A stretch of DNA of 64,000 nucleotides from Collimonas sp. OK412 (GTDB taxonomy: Bacteria; Pseudomonadota; Gammaproteobacteria; Burkholderiales; Burkholderiaceae_D). The notes below the pieces were generated by a model that ran no database searches, was not told where the DNA came from, and saw only the letters and a program-made list of their open reading frames with translations. The translations under genes were made by a program, and so were the position numbers. Where the stretch lies: assembly GCF_900112135.1 (NCBI RefSeq), contig NZ_FOLC01000009.1, positions 115,727 through 179,726 of the forward strand, written 5' to 3'. Below, in pieces: positions 54,341 to 62,817 of this stretch (position 1 is the first letter of the stretch; each line of letters opens with the position of its first letter).

Positions 54341-55354
54341 ATGCCGCCTGCACTGCATCCAACGCACTTGATCGCCCTCGACTGGGGGACTTCATCGCTC
54401 CGCGCCTACCGGCTCGGAGCGCATGGCCAGACGCTGGAATTGCGCGCCCTCCCCTGCGGCGTAATGCAATTGCCGCAAACCGGCGGCGACGGCGAAAGCG
54501 GTTTCGAAGCCGCTTTCGAGCAAGCCTGCGGCGATTGGCTGCGCGCTGCTCCGGGTACACCGGTGATCGCAGCCGGCATGGTCGGCAGCCGCCAGGGATG
54601 GCGCGAGGTTCCGTACCTGGAAGTGCCGATTGCCGTCGACCGCATCGGCGGCAGCTTGAGTACGCTGCGCAATCGCCACGGACAGCTGATTCACCTGGTG
54701 CCGGGCCTGATCGAAAATTCCATGCTGCCGAACGTCATGCGCGGCGAGGAGACCCAGGTGGTCGGCGTGCTCAATGCCCTTGCCGGCAGCGGCAAATCCG
54801 ATGCCTCCGGCCAGGATATCCTGGTCGGCCTGCCCGGCACGCATTCCAAGTGGGTACAGATACGGCGCTCGGGCGCGCAAAGCCAGCTGGCGCATTTTGA
54901 TACGTTCATGACCGGCGAAGTTTTTGCCGCCTTGTCTGGGCATACCATCCTTGGACGCGGCATGCAGGCCGACGGCGGCGATGCGGAAGCCGGACGGCGT
55001 GCCTTCGAGCGCGGTGCCCTGGTGGCGCAAACCGCGGCCGGCCAGGCCGGCGTATTGTCGACCATATTCAGTACGCGCACGCTGGGGCTGACCGGCGTGC
55101 TGGACGGTCCCGGCCAGCGCGAATACCTGTCGGGACTGCTGATCGGCCATGAAATCGCTGCATTGCAAGCCATGCTGCGCAGCCAGGGACGGCAGCCTTC
55201 CCAAGTGATGCTGGTAGGCGAAGCCGGCTTGTGCGCACGTTATACGCAAGTGCTGCACGCCTATGGTTTTGGCGCAGTCGAGGTGGTGGCCGAAGCCACC
55301 GAACGCGGCCTGTGGCAGCTGGCGCTGACGGCGGGACTATTGAAACATGCTTAG
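54341..55354 (+). CDS. dgoK: 2-dehydro-3-deoxygalactonokinase
   Basis: DgoK phosphorylates 2-keto-3-deoxygalactonate in the De Ley-Doudoroff route. The 337-residue protein starts with the ASKHA-type phosphate loop LIALDWGTSSLRAYRL, and has AAGMVGSRQGWREVPYL, VGLPGTHSKWVQI, FDTFMTGEVFAALSGH and a C-terminal VMLVGEAGLCARY. It is the first gene of the dgo operon. Confidence 0.94.
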   Translation: MPPALHPTHLIALDWGTSSLRAYRLGAHGQTLELRALPCGVMQLPQTGGDGESGFEAAFEQACGDWLRAAPGTPVIAAGMVGSRQGWREVPYLEVPIAVDRIGGSLSTLRNRHGQLIHLVPGLIENSMLPNVMRGEETQVVGVLNALAGSGKSDASGQDILVGLPGTHSKWVQIRRSGAQSQLAHFDTFMTGEVFAALSGHTILGRGMQADGGDAEAGRRAFERGALVAQTAAGQAGVLSTIFSTRTLGLTGVLDGPGQREYLSGLLIGHEIAALQAMLRSQGRQPSQVMLVGEAGLCARYTQVLHAYGFGAVEVVAEATERGLWQLALTAGLLKHA

Positions 55355-55378
55355 CAGCGAGAATATCGGGAAACCACC

Positions 55379-56038
55379 ATGTTGATAAATGCAATGAAAC
55401 AATGCGGGCTGATCGCCATCCTGCGCGGCGTCGAGCCGCATGAAGTGGCGGCGATCGGCTTGAAACTCTACGAAGCCGGCTTCAGGATCATTGAAGTGCC
55501 GCTCAATTCGCCCCAGCCTTTCGACAGCATCCGCATCTTGCGCAACGCCTTGCCGGCCGATTGCGTGGTCGGCGCCGGCACCGTCTTGCGCACCGGCCAG
55601 GTGGCGGAAGTCAAGCGCGCCGGCGGCGAGATCATCGTCATGCCGCACAGCGACCCGGCGGTGATCGCTGCCGCCAAGCAGGCCGGGCTGGCTTGCGCGC
55701 CTGGCGTCGCCACGGTAACCGAAGCATTCGCCGCGCTGGCTGCCGGCGCCGACGTCTTGAAAATGTTCCCGGCCGAGCAGCTGGGGCCGAACGTAGTCAA
55801 GGCATGGCGCGCGGTGATTCCGCGCGAAGTGGCGTTATTGCCGGTAGGCGGCATCACGCCGGAAAATCTGGCAACATTTGCCAGCGCCGGCGCTTCCGGA
55901 TTCGGCCTGGGGTCGGCGCTGTACAAACCCGGCCTGAGCGCCGAGCAGGTCGGCCAGAACGGCAACAGGTTTGTCGCGGCATGGTGCGCGATACAAGCGG
56001 CTTCGGCAACAGCGCAAACGCCAGAAATAAAAAATTGA
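55379..56038 (+). CDS. dgoA: 2-dehydro-3-deoxy-6-phosphogalactonate aldolase
   Basis: DgoA splits 2-keto-3-deoxy-6-phosphogalactonate into pyruvate and glyceraldehyde-3-phosphate. The 219-residue class I KDPG-type aldolase shows [17 protein letters not shown], the [11 protein letters not shown] stretch, [31 protein letters not shown], and [18 protein letters not shown] with the Schiff-base lysine, then [12 protein letters not shown]. It lies 24 bp after dgoK. Confidence 0.95.
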   Translation: MLINAMKQCGLIAILRGVEPHEVAAIGLKLYEAGFRIIEVPLNSPQPFDSIRILRNALPADCVVGAGTVLRTGQVAEVKRAGGEIIVMPHSDPAVIAAAKQAGLACAPGVATVTEAFAALAAGADVLKMFPAEQLGPNVVKAWRAVIPREVALLPVGGITPENLATFASAGASGFGLGSALYKPGLSAEQVGQNGNRFVAAWCAIQAASATAQTPEIKN

Positions 56039-56054
56039 ACAGGAGACGAGATTA

Positions 56055-57203
56055 ATGAAGATCACCAAACTGACCACTTACATCGTACCGCCGCGTTGGT
56101 GTTTCCTGAAGATAGAAACCGACGAAGGCGTGGTCGGCTGGGGCGAACCGGTGGTCGAAGGCCGCGTGCATAGCGTGGCGGCGGCCGTCGAAGAACTGTC
56201 GGACTACCTGATCGGCAAGGATCCGCGCCATATCGAGGACCATTGGACCGTGCTGTACCGCGGCGGTTTCTACCGCGGCGGCGCCATCCACATGAGTGCG
56301 CTGGCCGGCATCGACCAGGCGCTGTGGGATATCAAGGGCAAGGCGCTCGGCGTCTCGGTCAGCCAGTTGCTGGGCGGCCCGGTACGCGACAGCATCCGCG
56401 TCTATTCATGGATCGGCGGCGACCGCCCGGCCGACACCGCGGCGGCAGCCAAGGATGCCGTGGCGCGCGGCTTCACCGCGGTGAAGATGAATGGCACCGA
56501 AGAATTGCAATTCGTCGATTCCTATGAAAAAGTGGAAGCGACATTGGCCAACGTCGCCGCAGTGCGCGCGGCGGTCGGTCCGCACATCGGCATCGGCGTC
56601 GATTTCCACGGCCGCGTGCACAAGCCGATGGCGAAGATCCTGGTCAAGGAGCTGGAGCCTTACAAGCTGATGTTTATCGAAGAGCCCGTGCTCAGCGAAA
56701 ACTACGAAGCGCTGAAAGAACTGGCGCCGCTGACCAGCACTCCGATCGCGCTGGGCGAACGGCTGTATTCGCGCTGGGATTTCAAGCGCGTCCTGAGCGA
56801 AGGTTATGTCGATATCATCCAGCCCGATGTCTCGCACGCCGGCGGCATCACCGAAACGCGCAAGATCGCCACCATGGCCGAAGCCTATGACGTCGCCGTG
56901 GCGCTGCACTGCCCGCTCGGCCCGATTGCCCTGGCCGCCTGCCTGCAGGTGGACGCGGTGTCGTATAACGCGTTCATCCAGGAACAGAGCCTGGGGATCC
57001 ACTACAACAAGAGCAACGACTTGCTCGACTATGTGAAGAACCCTGAAGTCTTTGCCTACGACAAAGGCTACGTGACCATTCCCCAAGGGCCGGGACTGGG
57101 CATCGAAATCAATGAGGAATATGTCAAGGAACGGGCCGCCGTCGGCCATCGCTGGCGCAATCCGATCTGGCGCCATAAAGACGGCAGCTTCGCCGAGTGG
57201 TAA
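56055..57203 (+). CDS. dgoD: D-galactonate dehydratase
   Basis: DgoD removes water from D-galactonate to give 2-keto-3-deoxygalactonate. The 382-residue enolase-superfamily protein has [25 protein letters not shown], the first metal ligand in [22 protein letters not shown] with the second, [12 protein letters not shown] with the third, and the catalytic histidine in [10 protein letters not shown], as in E. coli DgoD. AGGAGA precedes the start. No galactonate permease (dgoT) follows. Confidence 0.96.
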   Translation: MKITKLTTYIVPPRWCFLKIETDEGVVGWGEPVVEGRVHSVAAAVEELSDYLIGKDPRHIEDHWTVLYRGGFYRGGAIHMSALAGIDQALWDIKGKALGVSVSQLLGGPVRDSIRVYSWIGGDRPADTAAAAKDAVARGFTAVKMNGTEELQFVDSYEKVEATLANVAAVRAAVGPHIGIGVDFHGRVHKPMAKILVKELEPYKLMFIEEPVLSENYEALKELAPLTSTPIALGERLYSRWDFKRVLSEGYVDIIQPDVSHAGGITETRKIATMAEAYDVAVALHCPLGPIALAACLQVDAVSYNAFIQEQSLGIHYNKSNDLLDYVKNPEVFAYDKGYVTIPQGPGLGIEINEEYVKERAAVGHRWRNPIWRHKDGSFAEW

Positions 57204-57250
57204 ACGGAGACTGAAGGCACGCCCCGTCGCCGCCTGTCCCCAAAAAAAAC

Positions 57251-57287
57251 AAACCCCGGATGCGCTTCTCGCACATCCGGGGTTTTC
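57251..57287. terminator. Bidirectional terminator between dgoD and fadD
   Basis: AAACCCCGGATG (57251-57262) pairs with CATCCGGGGTTT (57274-57285). A TTTT follows on the plus strand and TTTGTTTTTTTTG on the minus strand, so it serves both convergent genes. Confidence 0.88.
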
Positions 57288-57332
57288 ACTTTGGAACCGT
57301 GGCCTCCGGCAAGACGCCACTTATTCCAAATC

Positions 57333-59027
57333 TCAGGCCGCCTGCTTTTGCTCGGCCGGTTTTTCGTCGCGCAGCTCGCGCCGCAGGATCTTGCCGACGT
57401 TAGTCTTCGGCAGGTCAGTACGGAACTCGATGTATTTCGGCCGCTTGTAGCCGGTCAGCTGTTCACGGCAATAAGCCATCAGGTGTTCCGCGGTCAGCGA
57501 CGGGTCCTTGCGCACCACAAAAATCTTCACCACTTCGCCGGCATGTTCATCCGGCACGCCGACGCAAGCGCATTCCAGCACGCCAGGATGCTGCACTACC
57601 ACGCCTTCGACCTCGTTCGGATACACATTGAAGCCGGACACCAGGATCATGTCTTTCTTGCGGTCGACGATCTTGGTGTAGCCGCGTTCGTCCATGACGC
57701 CGATATCGCCGGATTTGAAAAAGCCGTCGGCGGTCATGACCTTGGCGGTTTCGTCGTCGCGGTTCCAATAGCCGCGCATGACCTGCGGGCCGCGGATCGC
57801 GATTTCGCCAGGCTGGCCCAGGGCTACCGGATTGCCGGCGTCGTCCAGGATAGCGATTTCAGTCGACGGCAAAGGCAAGCCGATGGTGCCGCTGTATTCC
57901 TTGATGTCGCATGGATTGGCGCAAGCGATAGGCGAAGTTTCCGACAAGCCGTAACCTTCGATGATGGGGCAGCCGGTGATTTCTTTCCATTTGTCCGCGA
58001 CCGCTTTTTGCACCGCCATGCCGCCGCCGACGCAGACCCGGTAGCCGGAAAAATCCAGCTTGGCGAAATCGGGATGGTTCAACAAGGCGTTGTACAGCGT
58101 ATTGACCGCAGGGAAAGTGTTGATCTGGTATTTCGACATTTCCTTGATCAAGCCGGCGATGTCGCGCGGATTCGGGATCAGCAGGTTCAGGGCGCCCTCG
58201 CGCATGCCGAGCATGCCGCACACCGTCAACGCGAAGATATGGTACAGCGGCAAGGCGCAGACAAACACCAGCTGCTCGATTTTCGGGCCATTGGTCAAGC
58301 CGGGCGTAAGCCAGGCTTCAGCCTGCAGCACGTTGGCCACCACGTTGCGATGCGACAGCGTCGCTCCCTTGGAGACGCCGGTAGTGCCGCCCGTGTATTG
58401 CAGGAAGGCGGTGTCTTCCGGCGTCAGCGTCACCGGCTTCAGCTGCAGCGAAGACGCCTGCGACAAGACGCTGTTGAAGGGCACCGAACCAGGCAGGGAA
58501 AAACTCGGCACCATTTTCTTGACGTGGCGCACCACCAGGTTGACCACCAGGCCCTTGACGCCCATCAGGTCGCCCATGCTGGCGACCACCACATGCTTGA
58601 CCTTGGTGCGGGCGACGACCTGCTGCAAGGTAGTGGCGAAATTTTCGAGGATGAAGATGGCTTCCGCGCCCGAATCGTTCAGCTGATGCTCGAGCTCGCG
58701 CGGCGTGTACAGAGGATTGACATTGACCACGACATAACCGGCGCGCAGGATGGCGGCGATCGCCACCGGATATTGCAGCACGTTAGGCATCATGATGGCG
58801 ACCCGCGCGCCCTTTTCCAGACCCTTGCCCTGCAGCCAGGCGCCGACCTTGCGGGACAGCTGGTCAACCTCGGCATACGTCAGGTATTTGCCCATGCAGG
58901 CGTAGGCGTTGCGCGACGCGTATTTCTGGAACGCCTCTTCCAGCAGCTGCGCCAGCGACTGGTACTGGGAGTAGTCAATCTCGGGAGCTACGCCTTCAGG
59001 ATACGATTTGAGCCAAAATTTATCCAT
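57333..59027 (-). CDS. fadD: Long-chain-fatty-acid--CoA ligase
   Basis: FadD activates fatty acids with ATP and CoA at the inner membrane. The 564-residue protein has the full set of adenylating-enzyme motifs: FLQYTGGTTGVSKGATLSHRN (P-loop), GYGLSETSPIA, the aspartate in FKSGDIGVMDERGYTKIVDRKKDMI, and the C-terminal LPKTNVGKILRRELR with the catalytic lysine. Length and sequence fit FadD. It is 97 bp downstream of the hydrolase/ligase fusion gene, likely in the same transcript. Confidence 0.95.
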   Translation of the reverse strand: MDKFWLKSYPEGVAPEIDYSQYQSLAQLLEEAFQKYASRNAYACMGKYLTYAEVDQLSRKVGAWLQGKGLEKGARVAIMMPNVLQYPVAIAAILRAGYVVVNVNPLYTPRELEHQLNDSGAEAIFILENFATTLQQVVARTKVKHVVVASMGDLMGVKGLVVNLVVRHVKKMVPSFSLPGSVPFNSVLSQASSLQLKPVTLTPEDTAFLQYTGGTTGVSKGATLSHRNVVANVLQAEAWLTPGLTNGPKIEQLVFVCALPLYHIFALTVCGMLGMREGALNLLIPNPRDIAGLIKEMSKYQINTFPAVNTLYNALLNHPDFAKLDFSGYRVCVGGGMAVQKAVADKWKEITGCPIIEGYGLSETSPIACANPCDIKEYSGTIGLPLPSTEIAILDDAGNPVALGQPGEIAIRGPQVMRGYWNRDDETAKVMTADGFFKSGDIGVMDERGYTKIVDRKKDMILVSGFNVYPNEVEGVVVQHPGVLECACVGVPDEHAGEVVKIFVVRKDPSLTAEHLMAYCREQLTGYKRPKYIEFRTDLPKTNVGKILRRELRDEKPAEQKQAA

Positions 59028-59124
59028 GTTCTGCCTTTAGTCTCTGCTTGTTATAAATGCATTGTTTTTTTGGCTTGTTTCAATGGAAGAAAACACGCCG
59101 ATAGGGGATAGTACTGGTGACCCG

Positions 59125-61740
59125 CTAAAAAAGCACGGTTGTATTTTTTTGTTCTACCGCGATGCTATCGGGCAAAGCGCTGGCATGCAAGCGTTTTGAT
59201 GCATATTTGAGCAAATCATCGGCGCCAAGCTTCATATTGTGATGCAACAAAACCTCGGCCCGCAGGTGCTGGACGCCCTCCTCGTCCGGACTCCATTTCA
59301 CATGGGCAACCGCCACCGCGGGGTGCTCAAACAAGACCTCTTCGATCTGCCGCGGAAACACGCGCTGCCCGCCCCGTATCCCCATATTACTCTTGCGGTC
59401 GATGATGGAAACAAAACCGTCTTCGTCGATGCTGGCGACATCGCCGGTGGCCAGCCAGCCATCGTGCAGGCGTTCCTTGCTTATCTTCCTGGCAATCAGG
59501 TTCAAGGCCGATGCGCCCTGTCCGGCGGCGCCGGCAGGACCATGGTCGTAGCCCGAGAACAGCTGCGGCCCACGCACCCATAACTCCCCCAGGGTATCGC
59601 TGGGCAACTCAGCGTCGGTATCCAGGTCGACCACTTTCACTTCCGTGTCCGGCAACGGTATGCCGACCACTCCCTGGATGCGGCGCGCCGCCAGCGGCAT
59701 GGCCAGCACCGCCGGCGATGCTTCGGTAAGGCCATAGGCTTCGACCAGGCAGCCGCGTGTCAGCTTTTCAAATTCTTCGCGGATTTCCTGGGCCAGCGGC
59801 GAGCCGCTGACCGCGCACACCCGGATCGACGCCAGGCCGTAACGCCGTATGCCCGGCGTGTGCGCCAGTTCGCGCACCATGCGCGGCGTGGTAGGGAAAT
59901 AGGTCGGCCGCATCTTCTTGACCGTCTTTAACAAGGGCTCCAGCTCCGCCCCCGGCAGCAGGATCAGGGTCGCACCGAGATAAACCCCAAGGTGCAGCAA
60001 GCCGGTCAACCCGTAAGCGCTGGCCAAGGATTGCTGCGCCAGGAAGCGTTCGTCGCCGGGCCGCGATTCCGGCAGCCAATGGCGCAGCTGCAAGGCGTTC
60101 GACGCCAGGCTGCGGTGCGACAGCGCGACCGGCAGCGGCGTGCCGCTGGCGCCGTAGGTGTAAACCACCACCGCGATATCGCCGACATCCTGCGCCAGCT
60201 CGGTCGGCGCGACCGAGCCGCGCCCCAGCACCTGCTTGAATTTCAGGTAGCGCCGCTCATGCCGGCGATGCTGCTTGTCTTGGCGGAACCAGGGCAGCCA
60301 ATGCCCTTCCTGTACATGGTGCAAGGCGGCGAATTTCAGTTTTTCGCGCCAGCCCATGTGATCGATCATCGACGCGAATATCACGCGCCGCAAACCGGCT
60401 GCACGGCGGTCGCTTTGTAGTTCGTCGCGCAATTCATCATAACGGTCGGTGGTGGTCACCAGCATCACGGCGCCGGCATCCGCGATCCGCGCCAGCAGGA
60501 TTTCCTTGGGCGTGGCGGCATCGCTGAGCACCGCGACCGCACCGGCCTTGAGGATGCCGAAATAGGCGATCACCAACGACGGTATGTTCGGCAAGGCCAG
60601 CAAGACCCGCTCGCCGGGCTTGATGCGCATGTCGAGCAAGCCATGGGCAAACCGGTTGGCTTGCCGGTCCAGTTCGCGCCAGTCGATCTTGCCGCCGCGG
60701 TAAGACAGCGCCGTGGTCTTGCCGAAGCGCCTGGCGGTCGCTTCCAGCAAGCGCGGCAAGGCCACGGTCGGCATCTTGATGCGGTATGGCGTGCGGGCAT
60801 CATAGAATTTCAGCCACGGGCGTTCGGCCTCGAGCTGTTTGCGGGCGGCGCGCCGTTCGGCTTTTTGCCGCGCCCGCCGCTCCGCCAGCTCGGACGGATC
60901 GGACTGCATCTGCAGGAAGCGCTGGATGGCGCGGTTCACCGCATCGGGCCGCTCTACCATCACCTGGTGCGCGGATACCGGCACCACCAGCTCTTCCGCG
61001 CCCGGAATCAGGTGCGCCACTTCCTTGTAAGCGGCTTCATCGAACAGGATGTCGCGGTGACCGAGGATCACCAGCGTCGGCACCGTGATCGCGCGCAGGC
61101 ATTCGCTGCCGTCCCACGGCAACAAGGCATTGCGGTTTTGCAGATAGACCACGTGCGACGGCGGATAAATGCGGGCCGCGGTGATGCCGACATACGGCAT
61201 CAGCTTGCGCACCATATCGAATATGCGCGGCGGCATGCGCAGCACAATGCGGCCGGCCAGGCGCAGGCGGAAGCGCGCCGCCGAGGCGATCATGACCAGC
61301 GCCGACACGCGCTGCGGAAACTGCTTGAGGAAATAGGCAGACAGCGCGCCGCCGAAGGAATGGCAGACCATGATGAAACGCTGCGGAACTTCCAGCTGAT
61401 CCAGCGCGGCAGCGATGTCGGCGACCAGTTCCGGCACGTCATAGCTGGCGCCTTCAGCCGCCGTCGGCGCATCGCTGTAGCCGTGGCCGCGCAGGTCGAG
61501 CGCAATCACCCGGTAGTCGAGCTGGAACTGTTCCAGCTGGTATTCCCAGTACGCCGCGCGGCCGCCGAAGCCGTGGATGAACACCATGGTGGGTTGCTGG
61601 TCGCGCGGTCCGCGGCCGTATTCCGGGCCGGCGTCCAGCACGCTCATTTCCAGCGCACTGTCATATACCCCGCTGCCGTTGCGCGCCAGGCGGTTCGGCA
61701 GTTTCAGCGTGCTGCGGTGCAGGTCGGCGTTAAATGTCAT
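59125..61740 (-). CDS. Fusion of an alpha/beta hydrolase and an AMP-dependent synthetase-like domain
   Basis: The 871-residue protein joins two domains. Residues 1-280 are an alpha/beta hydrolase: HGFGG oxyanion loop at 56-60, nucleophile elbow CHSFGG with Ser128, an aspartate in GHRDILF and the histidine in VSAHQVM. A charged helical linker (ERRARQKAERRAARKQLEAE) leads to an ANL-type adenylating domain from about residue 320. The P-loop is altered to YTYGASGTPLPVALSH, lacking the usual lysine, while YGLTEASP, LATGD and IDRKSN are present. The C-terminus ends LPDSIAVEQKNTTVLF with no PxxxxGKxxR lysine motif. The hydrolase half is probably active and the ligase half may be impaired or specialised. 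The substrate is unknown; neighbouring fadD suggests an acyl or acyl-CoA compound. Confidence 0.88.
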   Translation of the reverse strand: MTFNADLHRSTLKLPNRLARNGSGVYDSALEMSVLDAGPEYGRGPRDQQPTMVFIHGFGGRAAYWEYQLEQFQLDYRVIALDLRGHGYSDAPTAAEGASYDVPELVADIAAALDQLEVPQRFIMVCHSFGGALSAYFLKQFPQRVSALVMIASAARFRLRLAGRIVLRMPPRIFDMVRKLMPYVGITAARIYPPSHVVYLQNRNALLPWDGSECLRAITVPTLVILGHRDILFDEAAYKEVAHLIPGAEELVVPVSAHQVMVERPDAVNRAIQRFLQMQSDPSELAERRARQKAERRAARKQLEAERPWLKFYDARTPYRIKMPTVALPRLLEATARRFGKTTALSYRGGKIDWRELDRQANRFAHGLLDMRIKPGERVLLALPNIPSLVIAYFGILKAGAVAVLSDAATPKEILLARIADAGAVMLVTTTDRYDELRDELQSDRRAAGLRRVIFASMIDHMGWREKLKFAALHHVQEGHWLPWFRQDKQHRRHERRYLKFKQVLGRGSVAPTELAQDVGDIAVVVYTYGASGTPLPVALSHRSLASNALQLRHWLPESRPGDERFLAQQSLASAYGLTGLLHLGVYLGATLILLPGAELEPLLKTVKKMRPTYFPTTPRMVRELAHTPGIRRYGLASIRVCAVSGSPLAQEIREEFEKLTRGCLVEAYGLTEASPAVLAMPLAARRIQGVVGIPLPDTEVKVVDLDTDAELPSDTLGELWVRGPQLFSGYDHGPAGAAGQGASALNLIARKISKERLHDGWLATGDVASIDEDGFVSIIDRKSNMGIRGGQRVFPRQIEEVLFEHPAVAVAHVKWSPDEEGVQHLRAEVLLHHNMKLGADDLLKYASKRLHASALPDSIAVEQKNTTVLF

Positions 61741-61764
61741 CTTGACATTGTAACCAAGATAAAT

Positions 61765-62817
61765 TTATGTGGGCCGGGATTTCGCCAGCTCTTCCAGCCG
61801 CCGATGTCTTTCTTCCTTGCTGAGCGCCGCCAGCCCGGCGACCGCCGCATAGAATTTCTTCAGGGTCTGCTGCTGGGCCAGCAAAGCCTTGAAACCGGGC
61901 ACCAGGTCGTAATAGGTCGCCACCAGCGCCAGATGGGCGTTCGACAACGGTTCGGCGAACCAGTGGTCGTAGCCGGCGTAGCCGCCCCACTTTACCTTGA
62001 GCACCTGGTAATCCGCTTGCAGGGCGAGGAAAAGCGCCGCCTTCTGCTGCAGCTTTTGCGCATCGCTGAGTCCGCTCGCGTAGTTGCTTGCCAGCCGCTG
62101 CCGATACTGCAACAGAAGCGCCAGGAACTGCTCCTTACGTCCTTCAAACTGGACGTAGGCGTCGCGCGTCTTTTGGCTGCCAACCGCCGCCAGCCAGCGC
62201 TCGACCCCGACTTGCTCGACCGTGGTGGCAAACGATTCGTTGAATTGCGTATCGTCCTTGGCGTACACCGTCTGGTGCGCCAGCTCGTGGAAAACCAGGC
62301 GCGCCAGCTCGCCGTCGGGATAGCGGATAAAGGTCGACAGCAACGGATCGTTAAACCAGCCGAGCGTGGAGTAAGCCGGCACGCCGCTGACTTGCACGTC
62401 GTAGCCTTGCTGGCGCAGGCTGGCGGCGAATTTTTTCGCAGCGTCCTGGCTGAAATAACCGCGGTAGTTGACGCAGCCGGCAATCGGAAAACACCATTGC
62501 TTGGGCTCCAGCGACAAGGCTGGCGCCGCGATCACATTCCACAAGGCGAAGCGCCGCTGCAGGTCGGCATATTCGGTATAGCTGCGGTTGTCCGGCAGGT
62601 CCAGGTCGGTTACCGCGAAGCGGCGGATCTGCTTGGTGAGCCTGAGCTTGGCCTTGAGGCCGGCATCGACGCTCGGATCGGCCAGCCATTCGTCAACCGG
62701 ATGAGCCCGGTCCAGCAGGGAGAACTGGCCATTCGCCGCCTGCCCGTAATAGGCAAGCTGGGCGCAACCGGCCGCCAGCACGGCGAGCAGCAGGACCGTG
62801 GGCAGCCGCGCATTCAT
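61765..62817 (-). CDS. Predicted lipoprotein aminopeptidase (Aminopep/DUF2265 family)
   Basis: The 350-residue protein has a lipoprotein signal peptide (MNARLPTVLLLAVLAAGCAQ, lipobox LAAGC, Cys19), so it should be membrane anchored in the envelope. The zinc-peptidase motif HELAHQTVYAKDDTQFNESFATTVEQVG supplies HExxH and the downstream glutamate. This matches the predicted aminopeptidase family PF10023, whose substrates are not established. I choose ATG 62817, which overlaps the stop of the upstream oxidoreductase as ATGA. Confidence 0.9.
   Translation of the reverse strand: MNARLPTVLLLAVLAAGCAQLAYYGQAANGQFSLLDRAHPVDEWLADPSVDAGLKAKLRLTKQIRRFAVTDLDLPDNRSYTEYADLQRRFALWNVIAAPALSLEPKQWCFPIAGCVNYRGYFSQDAAKKFAASLRQQGYDVQVSGVPAYSTLGWFNDPLLSTFIRYPDGELARLVFHELAHQTVYAKDDTQFNESFATTVEQVGVERWLAAVGSQKTRDAYVQFEGRKEQFLALLLQYRQRLASNYASGLSDAQKLQQKAALFLALQADYQVLKVKWGGYAGYDHWFAEPLSNAHLALVATYYDLVPGFKALLAQQQTLKKFYAAVAGLAALSKEERHRRLEELAKSRPT

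Noticed and set aside
59125-61740. Reading of the fusion protein as OleBC
   Set aside because: The hydrolase nucleophile is serine in CHSFGG, whereas OleB uses aspartate, and no OleA or OleD gene is nearby.
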